A stretch of 64,000 nt of DNA, taken from positions 7,073,804 to 7,137,803 of the forward strand of contig OZ038437.1 of NCBI GenBank assembly GCA_964036275.1, read 5' to 3'. The DNA is from Litoditis marina. Lineage: Eukaryota; Nematoda; Chromadorea; Rhabditida; Rhabditidae. This document shows positions 49,142 to 59,286 of the stretch, piece after piece. The stretch's first letter is position 1. Every line of letters starts with the position of its first letter. Below the pieces are notes generated by a model. It was not told the DNA's origin, made no database searches, and saw only the letters and a program-made list of their open reading frames with translations. The translations under genes were made by a program, and so were the position numbers.

Positions 49142-49335
49142 TTCCCAATGGAAAGGCGGGAGGGTACTGTATATCTCACTTTCCGCTGTGTACGCGCATA
49201 TGTCCTCAATCCCAAAGCTACTGGTTATGTGCTCAATAGCGTCATGGTTAGCGCCCTGCTACGACTCTTTTGCTCGCAGGTTCGATTCCGGCGAGAGACA
49301 TAAATTTATTAATTTGGCACTCACTATACACGATA
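49142..49335 (+). mobile_element. tRNA-derived SINE, copy 2
   Basis: Same family, with B-box GGTTCGATTCC and end TTTGGCACTCACTATA. It ends about 18 bp before the start of the 49353 exon of lectin copy B. Gene A has no SINE at the matching intron. Confidence 0.75.
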
Positions 49336-51032
49336 ATAAATGATCATTGCAGCCGGAGACAAAGTCATGTTGTATCCAAAACACATGTTGCCACGATGTG
49401 TTGGAACTTCGATCAAAGATGTGCAGTGTGGGTACGAAACATCAAACGTCTACCAGCCAACTGCCCACACTGCTCGGATAGTCGACACGGCTATCTTCCA
49501 TGGAGTTTGCAGGGTACAGTTATATGGTTCACACCATTCCTACTGAGACTCCTACAGTAACCTTATTTCTGAAGGCCGTTGTGAAGCTAAAAATCTAGTT
49601 CTTAAAAATTCCTCTCGTATAGTTACTCAACCTGAGAACAAGAATGAGTTGCAAAAAATACCCTTTCCGATCATGAGTAAGTGAGGACTCGAAAGTCTCG
49701 AAAGTGTCGCAATCCTACTGTAGGAGTGTCAGTAGGGATGAAAAAGAGTAAATCACCCTTCTTATCTACATAGTTTATATCTATCTAAGTTGAAGGCCTG
49801 TGTGAGAAAGGGAAGTTATCATAAGAGAATCTCCCAAAACGTACTTTTGTTATAAAAAAAGTTAACATGACGTTATGCAGGTTGCACACTTTTCTGTCGG
49901 TTTTGAAGAGTGTTGCTACTTGCCCCCACCTTCTCACGAGTAAGATACCCGTTCACGCATGTTCAGAGTTCATCATAATTGTACTGGCATGTGACATCTG
50001 ACATTTTCACGTTTTTACCTAAGAAACCTACAAGCCAGTTACGATAAGTGAGATAGTGTCGCTGCGCTGTTCGTAGCGTTAAACATGTTTCGGATTCTCT
50101 GTTTCCAAATGGAAAAATAGAACTAGCTGGATCACACTTTTCTAGCATTCATGATCTACACTTTTTTCTGACTTCAGCTAAGTGAGATTTTAAAGCTGCG
50201 TTTTTCTTCTGACTTTATGTATAACCCCGGTCTTGAACAAGTTTAGGTTGAACTGGTACGTTCACAACACCCTTTGTGAGATTTTTGCCGTGTCCAGGTT
50301 TCTGATTGTTCAGTTCAAAACATTCAGTTCTCGTGAAGTTTATTATGTTGCGTCAACCGTATTTTGAGAATGTTTTTAGAAGATTACGCCCCACTCTTCC
50401 GCTGCTTTGCCTGAAATGACGGATGTGATCAAGCAAGCTGGGAGTGTGATTTTCAGAAACTTTGTTATACTACTTATTAAATTAGTGTTATATCTGTTTG
50501 TTATCTTGTTATATTTATATTTGTATTCGTTATATTAGTTATTCAAATCGAATTTGAACACCGAAAATATTCGAACTTCGACTTTGTGCAGTTCATAAAA
50601 CAATTTTTGTAAATTTTTGGCAATATAACGGACGCATAAACAACCAGGATTCCATTGTTAGGTCAGCATTTAAGAGGTTCTCGAGTTTCTGATTTTGAGT
50701 AGAAAAGGGAAAAAGTTGAAAACCGAACAAGTCGAAACTTGATATATTCGAAAATTCCTAAATGATCCGAAAGTCGATACTAGAAATATTCGATTTCTCA
50801 TAACCGATTAACAACCCTGATATACGACGATAATTATGATCGTAACCAAAATAATGTTATACGATGCACAATGCACATCCACTTACAAATGAGAAAAAAA
50901 CGGACGTATGGTTTATTTTTACGAACGTACAAAAACCTGCTTAGAACCCTTTTTGTGTTTGTGGGTTTTCATACCGGTTTTCTTTAACGAAAAATTTAGT
51001 TTTTACCGTAATTTAGAACTGTAGCTGGTTTA

Positions 51033-51420
51033 GTAAAAAGTGGGGAAACCAAAAAATGTGTGAGTTGTGTTTGGTTTGACCGCTGTATCAGCAAAAATGA
51101 ACAATACAAATTGCTGCGATACTGTAGCATAACCTTTCTCAAAAATAGAACAATACCAATGTTGCATAATGGCTCACAAAGCCCGCATAACATTTCATAA
51201 ATGGCCGAAGGGTATTTTATGTGTACCTCGATGACATGCGTGCGTTGTGAACCATTGTGCAACATTGGTATTGTTCTATTTTTGCGGAATGCTTATGCTA
51301 CCGTATCGCAGCAATTTGTATTGTTCACTTTCCGCTCATACAGCGGTCAAACCAAACACAACTCACACATTTGTTGGTTCCCCCACTTTTTACTAGTTGT
51401 TCTCTTTTTGCTAGTTGTAC
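51033..51420. mobile_element. Long palindromic element M5, copy 2
   Basis: Arms include AAAAAGTGGGGAAACCAA and GGTTCCCCCACTTTTTAC in inverse orientation, with ATTGCTGCGATACTGTAGC and its imperfect inverse inside. It lies in an intron of lectin copy B and is absent from the matching intron of A. Confidence 0.75.
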
Positions 51421-53603
51421 TCCTACAACTTCCCGTTTCGCCTATTCACAGAGTGGATCTTGTAAATTTATTTAATGAAAATCTCAGTTTTGTGTGTGCA
51501 AGAATTGGCTTTGGGTCACTCCCGATGACCTGTCAGGTAACCAAGAAAAAAGGGAAAACGGCTCGATAAAAAATTTGGCCTGAACTGTACATGGAGGAAC
51601 ATAGATTCTAGCATTCCATCCCATCCCATTATTTATTTTCAGTCGGATATAACCTACGTGACTGGTCGTCACATGAATCGTGGAAATATCAAGAGTGCAG
51701 ACGTATGCCGACGATCAGATACTTTGAAAACCCTGAGGACCAGATACGAGACTCAGTCGAGCAGTGGAGCCGTGGTATAGTCATCATTCTGAATGTATTC
51801 CTGAATTTGTACGCAACCAAGGATATTCTGCTTTGAAGTGCCGATAGGTGTACGCGTATGCATCGTTCTGCAGCTAAAACTAGTGATGGAAACCGTAGGA
51901 TAATCTTGATGTAAGACAGCTGCTATATATCCTACTTTTAACGCGTTGTTGTGGCAACTGCATGTGAACACATGTATTCATGATGTCTAATATCACTCAT
52001 ACACTTCTTTGCCAGACTGCCTACCGCGTTCGTTTGCGATCTTCTTTAACAACAATATTATTGATTCAAGGGTGTGATTAAAGACTTTGCCTGGGAGTAC
52101 TCAAGCCCGGACAACATGTGCGCCGACACTCACAACGTGGCCGTCGTCGCCTACCCACAGGATGGACTTCTGAGAGATGTGCCGAAAAGCACACGTCATC
52201 GTCTGCTTTGTGTAGATGGTATAGTGCACATCATTTCTACTGAGACCCATACAGTACTCAGACATTCTTGCTGTTTTTAGTTTACAGTTTTGAAAATGCG
52301 TGAGATTGAATCTTGAAATATTGAGAAATGGAGAAATGGAAACAAATACAACCCCCAGTAAAACACTGTAGTCAAATGTACAAACCAACAGTCGGCCAAG
52401 TACCGATCAGAGATTGTGAGAAAATTCAGAAAAAATTCTAATTGAAGCCGTGGTTTAAATTATTCCGAACATATGTGTGATAACCATTTGATTTGATTTC
52501 AAATTAAGGTGTCGAATCTGAAACCAGGCCTCTCAGTCTTTGTAAACTGAATTCTATCGAGCTGGCTGATGGCAGTTGTCAATGTAAACCTCATTACAAG
52601 AATATTGTCGAGACAAACCTTAAACAGAGAACAATCTTTGCGAGGGTAAGTTTGAGGTCATCAGTCATTTCTGAGATTACTGACATTGCTGAGGTTTTCG
52701 AGAAGAAACCTCGTGAGTTTCCAATTTTTCTGAAATTTGGACAAACTGTGGACTCGACTCTAGAATTTTTTGTTCAACTTTTGAGTCTGTATTCACTTCC
52801 AACATGTTCAACTTTGACATAAAATTGTAATATTAATTCATCCTCTAAGATTCCTGTCTTAGAGTATGGTAGAAAGTTAGGGAAGAGTGAAGAGAGAAGA
52901 CATATGTGTAGTGTACTTGTATAATACTAATAGTTTTGCTCTTCAGGGACAGGTTTGCATAAAAGAAAAGCCTTGTACAAACCACCAAAAAAGGATAGCC
53001 ATCGTAATTGTTCTGGACACGGTGAAGTACTGGCGAGAAGTGAGAACTTTCTTCAGTTTATCAACGAAAACAGTTAACAATCATATCAAAATTCAGGATA
53101 AGCACACGTTGATTACTCGCTAGACGAGATTGAGTTATTAAGGTGTACCGTTCACACGCGACTAAGCCCTATTTCGTTTCTACTAAGACTAATACTGTAG
53201 AAAACGAAACTTACGAGCCGTTTCATTTGTGTGAACTCATTCTCGAACGATTGAAACCTCTGCAGTCGATCATATATCCCTATTACAGATTGTGTTAAGG
53301 AGCGTTTCTGATAAGGTTAGGGTTCTCGCTAATAAAAAAGTTTGAAACATTTGAATGTGTAATATATACATCTTAGTGGAGAACGTTTGGACAGTAGAGT
53401 ATTTTTTTAGATGTTCAACTGGTTGAAAAGTACCGCCACCCAACTCCCGCGAGAGGCTTTGATTGGCTTCTCCTTTCTTACCGAGGCAGGATGGACTTTC
53501 CAAACGATACCCCAAAGTAAGCGACAATCTCTTAATTGAAAGAATGAACTATGTTATAAAAAAGTAAAGTATGCTCAGATTACTAGATTTCGATTTTACA
53601 GAC

Positions 53604-53784
53604 GAGGAACAGAGTACGTATGTTAGAAGATCCCGGCATCTTCATCACATCCTGCGTCTCCTCAAACTTACGCTGTTTCTTTGCTTTCACATCCCGCCGG
53701 GATGTAAGAGACAAGAAGTAGTGAGGCAGAGCAAGAGACGCAAGATGAGATGAATGTGCCGGGATCTTCTAGCATACGTACTCA
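53604..53784. mobile_element. Palindromic element M3, copy 4
   Basis: Begins GAGTACGTATGTTAGAAGAT and ends GGGATCTTCTAGCATACGTA. It lies in an intron of lectin copy B, but not at the position of either M3 copy in gene A, so it inserted independently. Confidence 0.65.
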
Positions 53785-55837
53785 GTTGTTGCATCCGAGT
53801 ACTAGACCTGTCAATCGTAGCCAAATCACTTCACAATTAATATTGAAGGTGTCATCATCAACTGACAAGTTCACCTGTATTAGTCTTCGTGAAAACTACT
53901 TTGTATTATCTAGATTGGACAGACCGACTGATGCACCAAACAATAGACCAAATCACACCACCGTATTATACCAATGGTTGGTATGCTAATCCGTTCTTTC
54001 CTCGACGGACTCAAGAGAAGTTCTGGGGCGCAAAGAAAATATTCGAAGTGAGTGATAATCATCAACATGACATGTGGCAAACGCTTTCCGGAAGACAAAC
54101 TAAGGAAAACAGTTAATTGGTGGCTTGAGATAGTGGTTCGACTGTCCTCTTAATACATTCGCGCGAATAGTCCAGACGCAGCGCATCCGACTATCTGAGT
54201 TCACATGATACGGTCGCTGCTCGGATAAAACGACTTATTTCCAGGACTACAATGCCGAGTTGAAGTTCATTAGCTGGATTACCGACATGCATGCGAGAAC
54301 GAACATTGTAGTTCCCCGAAGGGACGGCTCATCGGAAGTTAGATGGGTGAGCTGAATATAGACAACACTTTTTGTAGCTTGGTTCCGATCACCGTCACAG
54401 TATTCAGACTGAAAAGCAATGGGACCAAACTACAAACACATTGGGGTAGCCACACACCGTGTATACCTGCTTTGGAACGAGCAGACTCATCTAGACGCTT
54501 CCGCAATCCCTTACGAATCTAATAAACAAGTCATAGAAGTTCTGATGAAAATTTTATGAACACCGTATACTCTCGAACTACTGTTTCAAAATATAAATTC
54601 ACTGAACGAATTATAAGTTTGTGTGAATTTGCTCATGATATACATGAGATATTTGAGAGACCTGTTTAAAGTATTCACTAATCTCGAATGAAAAAAGCTA
54701 AGTTGAGATACATAAGGCATCTTAGAGTCCTGTTGATTTAAAAGTGTTTTTGAATTTCGAATAGTTTTTTTAAATCTACGGAATTCCAGACCAAAACTAC
54801 AACGAGGATTTCTTAATATTGTTTTTCAGATTGACGAATTTCCAGCCAAACTGCTGGTGACTCCTCTCTACTATGCAGAACATCGAATTGGTAACATGCG
54901 CAATTTGCAATCTTGGGCTCGGAGCCCGGAGGATTTTTCTTGGTTGGACCTTTTCAATGGACAGGTGACTTGTCGGTTTTTGATCCAAATTTGATCTGAG
55001 CGTTGTATGAAGAGGTTCTTATATTTAACAAAAATCGCAATCGGATAGGATAATCTCATGGTTCACTCCGCAAGTAAAGCTTACGAGTAGTATGCACATA
55101 GACACCCGACTTCAACTGTTCTCATTAGGTATAACTCATGAAAAAGAGAGAAATTTGCAGTTTGATTTCGCTTTGTTTGTGACGTTTTTGTGACGTATTA
55201 CATGAAGATTTTCACTCCTATTGACCTCAAGCGCTAATCAACAAAGTTACCGAATAAAAAACGTACAATCGTACACAGAAAAACACAAACTTTCTTTTTA
55301 CGATGGTAGTGATGCTTCATTCGAGAGCATTTACTGATTATGAAATATAACAACTTAACCTAGGACTGTCGAAGTGTCAGTGACATAATTTGTCCGTACA
55401 TTTCAAGATAATTTACATTATAGAAAATTTCCGCCAAATAGTACGGTTGCCGTACTAATTTGCGTTCTGTCTGATACGTGTTTTTTCGATGCGAAACGTG
55501 GACGTGACATGCATAATACTGATTGAATTGATATTTTTTATTTCGATCAATATGGCCGTTGTGTGATATTGACTATTTTTCGAGCCTAGTTCCATGGTAG
55601 ACCAGAGTGCGTAAGCTAGAACATCGCGTCACCTGGTCCTGCGTCAACAAAAGTACAACTGTACACTGTTGTAGTCCAAGTAAAAACGTCGAGAACTTTC
55701 GCGAGAGACAGACTCACACCGTGAATGTTTTTCTACCTGGTCCGTTTCTAGTTGAATCTGACTAAGGTTGGGCGTGAAATGTCATTTTTCCTGCGAGTGT
55801 ACACCAAAATACGAGTCAGGTAGGTCTATCTCTATCT

Positions 55838-56023
55838 GGCGGTGTGGCAATTCCTCCAATCTCACGAGAAGTTCATATGAATTTCTCATAAGATACCTCA
55901 TGAGCTACTCGTGAACTCTCAACGTTGTAGCATAGCAATCAAGAGAATCTCTTGAGTAGCTCATGCGAATAGCTCATGAGGTATCTTATGAGATTTTTAA
56001 GGAATTGCTACGCCGCCTGGTGT
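55838..56023. mobile_element. Palindromic element M4 (CTCATGAG), copy 2
   Basis: Ends GGCGGTGTGGCAATTCCTCC and GGAATTGCTACGCCGCC are inverse. Contains GATACCTCATGAGCTACTCG, the complement of a block in copy 1. Confidence 0.65.
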
Positions 56024-56218
56024 ATACTCTAACTATTCATACAAGAATGACAGGGTACTCGGAACCATTGTGAAACTGTCAGGTGGTTATCAGACCACAA
56101 GTCAAACTACAAACATCTGGTTACCAACAGCTACCAGTCTCCTAGCCTAGAGAAAGAGAGAGAGACAGTCCCCTCTCGTCCCTTGCTCTCTTCCCTCTCT
56201 CTCTTCTCTCTTCTCTCC

Positions 56219-56270
<52 letters not shown>

Positions 56271-56368
56271 TTCTCTCCCAATTATAATTCAACAGGAACG
56301 ATCTTGAACTTATTTAGGAACCAATTAGTTCGAACACTTGTAACTTCAGTTTTCTACAGCTAAGTCTC

Positions 56369-56480
56369 AAAGAAGGACGATTATGTGAACCAATCTCGTG
56401 TCAACGGTCCTTCAAACTGCAATTGTATTGCAGTTTAAACGACTGAACCGTTGCGATTGGACCACATATTCGTTCTTCTT
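56369..56480. mobile_element. Palindromic element M2, copy 2
   Basis: Arms AAGGACGATTATGTGAACCA and TTGGACCACATATTCGTTCT, with inverted AAACTGCAATTG and GCAGTTTAAACGAC in the middle. Confidence 0.7.
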
Positions 56481-57492
56481 CAATATTTCACGTTCGAGTC
56501 ACGAAAAGACAAATTTTTTCATAAGACACGTTATTTTCGCGCAGTATACTGTGCATGTTTGGAGTAACGCAAATAGACCAATAAAACAATAGATGACGGT
56601 TTTTTCGCGCTTAACGCGTCAAGAACTCACAATCAAGTTATGAACTTCAACTTTTCGTTAATTAATACGACGAATTTATTCCAGATTTCATACCAACACG
56701 AGTTCAGGAAGATTCTAACATCTCTAAGAAACAGCTATCGGGCGCAGCGCGGAGCGCTGCGCAGATTAGTTTTTGTTCAAAGGTCTGCAGACAATACAAA
56801 ACAGTTTATTACAATTTTCTTTAAAGTACGTCGACCATTTCCCTAGATATTTGCATGAATTACTGAAGGGCAACACGTCTACAAGAAATTTAGTTCACGT
56901 TCCAAGAAAAAACTTGTTGAGAGGAGTTAGAGGACCCAACGTCTCGCAGAAATGGCTTCCGTGCGGGGCGGCGGCGGCGGCGGCGGCGACAAAAATGTCC
57001 GCCTCCTCAAATCTGGGCATAGTTTTGCTCAAAATCAACTTATTCCGAAATTTCTGACACTGTTAAAAAGCCATAAAAAAGTTGAGGTATACGTATTTTT
57101 CAGGTGTGTCGTAAATTTGAATATTACGTGTGAGACGACCGAAATCGGTCTCGCAAAAATTATGGATAGACTGGTTTTGTGAAAATAGAAATGAAAGAAG
57201 AGTTAAACGTGTAGTAGGAATCATTTTTCCAATGGAGATTTCATGACAGGCGGTTACATCTTGGTTTTCATTCCTATTTACATGTCTGAATGGCGGATTG
57301 GATAAAAGCTCTATTTACGCACGGCGAACGGAGGTTCGATTCCTGCCTGGAGAACAAAATCTGCTATCACTTGAACGAGGTTACAACTACACAAACGTTC
57401 TGAACTACGGCGCGGTTTAAAACTCCAATAGAAAAACATAAAATGCCTCGTTTAGATTCAAAATTCAAGATTCAAGATTTTTTAAGTTCACT

Positions 57493-58382
57493 TCATATCG
57501 TTTCGAGATGGTGTTCCTTGACTGCCCTCCAGATGTTTTTATCTCTGCACACTCGGAAAATTTCTTTGCCACGGATATTGGGCGGCCGTACTCGGCCTCT
57601 CCTCACAGTTCGGTTATAACTACGAACTGCTTCGACAAGATCATCACGCCATCGGACCAACGGACGACCTCGCACCCGTTGTCGATTGAACGGGCGCCAT
57701 TCAGAAACCGCGAGAGACCAACGTTCAGGAGACATATGGGCCAGTCTGTAAGCAAAATTGTATTTAAGACTGGCAGCTTCTTCAGCTACATCCTTTAATC
57801 GAGTAATTCCGCGGATTACGGTACTCGAAAGGCGATCTTGGAGATGGATGTTGAGCATGACTCGTTTCATCTTGCGTTGCACGACACGGAGTTGGTTCAT
57901 TGGCGACTTCGACACGGCCCAGGACTCACAACCATAGAGAAGGCGGGGCAAGATGACTGAGTTGAACAGTTTGCGTTTCATGCTAATTGGAAACGACTTC
58001 GCCTTCAGGATACTTCGGTATGTGTTGAAGCCGGCCCATCCAGAGGAAATTCTTCTTCTTATTTCTTTCAACCAATCACCATCAATGGATATAGTAACAC
58101 CAAGATATTTGACATCGGACTTTGAATGAAGTTCAGAACCGCGGAATTTGAGAGGAGTATTGTCGTTCTGATTGTTCAAGTACTCGGACTTGTTCGGATT
58201 TATCTTCAGTCCAACTTCATTGCATGCATCTGAGAATTCAGCCATCATTCTTCTGAGCTTCTCTTGTTTGGGGCGAACAACAAGCAGTCGTCAGCGAACA
58301 TGATGTGAGTGAGACGTCGACCATTCACTCGCAATCCCGTAGAAGACCAATAAACTTTTCGTAGAGCCAGATCCAGGACCAT
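57493..58382 (-). pseudogene. RTE-type non-LTR retrotransposon, reverse transcriptase 3' part
   Basis: The minus strand reads from ATG at 58382 through FADDCLLF (catalytic FADD box, 58287-58298), then shifts frame near 58255 and continues as MMAEFSDACNEVGLKINPNK, VKYLGVTI, LLYGCESWAV and RLAHMSPERW to a stop at 57493. This order (catalytic box, then NPNKSEYL, YLGV and GCE(S/T)W) is that of RTE/CR1-like reverse transcriptase C-termini common in nematodes. The 5' part (endonuclease and RT fingers) is missing, ending at about 58382 in AT-rich DNA: 5' truncation as in target-primed insertion. A tail of imperfect AATCTTG repeats lies at 57445-57485. Confidence 0.85.
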
Positions 58383-58439
58383 TATTATTAGATTATTGTT
58401 CAAAAATATCATTTTTATCAAAAATGACCGTTACTTCGT

Positions 58440-58715
58440 AAACATAGAAAAATAGTTCAATTAGTATAAAAAAACGAGTAAAAAGAAAGTAAAGATTAGT
58501 TTTAGATAAACATGTACAAGAAATATAAAAGAAGTCCAATAAAAATACCGGTAGCAAAAAACTCAGTATCCTTTTTTTGAATTTTTAAACCGAGCGAGAT
58601 TAGACTTCAGCTCAAAATATTTTTATTGGACTTCTTTTATGTTTCTTGTACATGTTTATCCAAAACTAATCTTTACTTTATTTATACTCGTTTTTTATAC
58701 TAATTGAAGTATTGC
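58440..58715. mobile_element. Palindromic element M6
   Basis: Arms AGTAAAGATTAGTTTTAGAT and its inverse ending CTAATCTTTACTTT pair for about 95 bp (58455-58550 with 58615-58712), including AGAAGTCCAATAAAAATA and TTTTTATTGGACTTCT. The loop is about 65 bp. Near-perfect arms suggest recent insertion, next to the truncated RTE element. Confidence 0.75.
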
Positions 58716-58944
58716 TTGTTATCCCCCCCCCCACTTATAACCCTCTAAAGTAATATTCTAAATCCTCCAGGTCGAAGATTGTTACGTTAGCGTGTTTGGA
58801 TTCCCTCCAACGTGTGTTAGCGTTTTATGCGCCTTTAACACTACTACCAATTCTTAAAATTTGAACCTGATTGAATAACTATTCATCATAACTACTGATT
58901 ATTCAACGTATTACTGTAGGAGGACATATATTAGTAAAATAGAC

Positions 58945-59165
58945 TATAGTCGTCGCCATCGGAAAGGCGGGGGGGGGGGGGGGGGGGGGTACTGTATATC
59001 TCACTTTCCACTATGTAGGCACACATGGCTTCGATTCCAAAGTTCGCCGGTTATGTGCCCCAATAGCGCAGTGGTTAGCGCTCTGCCACTAATATTTCCA
59101 CTATACTCGCAAGTTCGATTCAGGCGAGAGACAGAAATGCATAAATTTGGCACGCACTAAATCTA
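58945..59165 (+). mobile_element. tRNA-derived SINE, copy 3, with 21-G run
   Basis: Same family (AATAGCGCAGTGGTTAGCGC present). The GGCGGGAGGG phrase of other copies has become an uninterrupted run of 21 G (58969-58989). It lies just downstream of the stop codon of lectin gene C. Confidence 0.75.
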
Positions 59166-59286
59166 TAGTTCCTGTGAACTAAAAGCGCGGCTAATTCAAT
59201 AATGCTTCCGTATCCTGCAGTGAATGTACGAACAACGATAACATATTATCTTTCATATTGATTTATTGACAATACATGTAAACTAT

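Larger units (their letters stand above)
45986..54964 (+). pseudogene. Lectin copy B, inverted paralogue of gene A, degenerate
   Basis: Fifteen exons matching gene A in order and phase: 45986-46071, 46763-46895, 47633-47791, 48013-48087, 48513-48782, 49353-49513, 51643-51774, 52071-52218, 52509-52645, 52947-53039, 53289-53315, 53411-53516, 53884-54047, 54245-54346, 54830-54964. Domains are as in A: CTLD (AKAASSCKRG, EARWIS, PLWVAN), short Thr-rich link, second lectin-like unit (SPDNMCADT, RLLCV), EGF-like (GSCQCKPHY) and VWA (IAIVIVLD, ALIGFSFL, LKFISWITDMH). Damage: TAG at 46009-46011 where A has TAT; acceptors at 52070 and 52508 end in AAG; the terminal exon has been deleted. It carries the exon 52947-53039 that A lacks. 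Other frames remain open, so decay is recent or a shorter product persists. Confidence 0.65.
55560..57440. other. Repeat-rich stretch, no supported gene
   Basis: Homology with the 3' flank of gene A continues to about 55640. Then come M4 (55838-56023), a CT-rich microsatellite (56150-56280), M2 (56369-56480) and a short GGCGGC run (56965-56988). A tRNA-like B-box GGTTCGATTCC lies at about 57339-57349, without a full cloverleaf. Confidence 0.45.

Noticed and set aside
51643..51774. Alternative reading GYNLRDWSSHESWKYQECRR for this copy B exon
   Set aside because: Open in B, but the same frame in gene A has a stop, whereas the frame starting SDITYVTGRH is open in both and joins its neighbours in phase.
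57297..57357. tRNA gene
   Set aside because: The B-box GGTTCGATTCC is perfect, but no acceptor stem or anticodon arm could be folded. Probably a SINE remnant.
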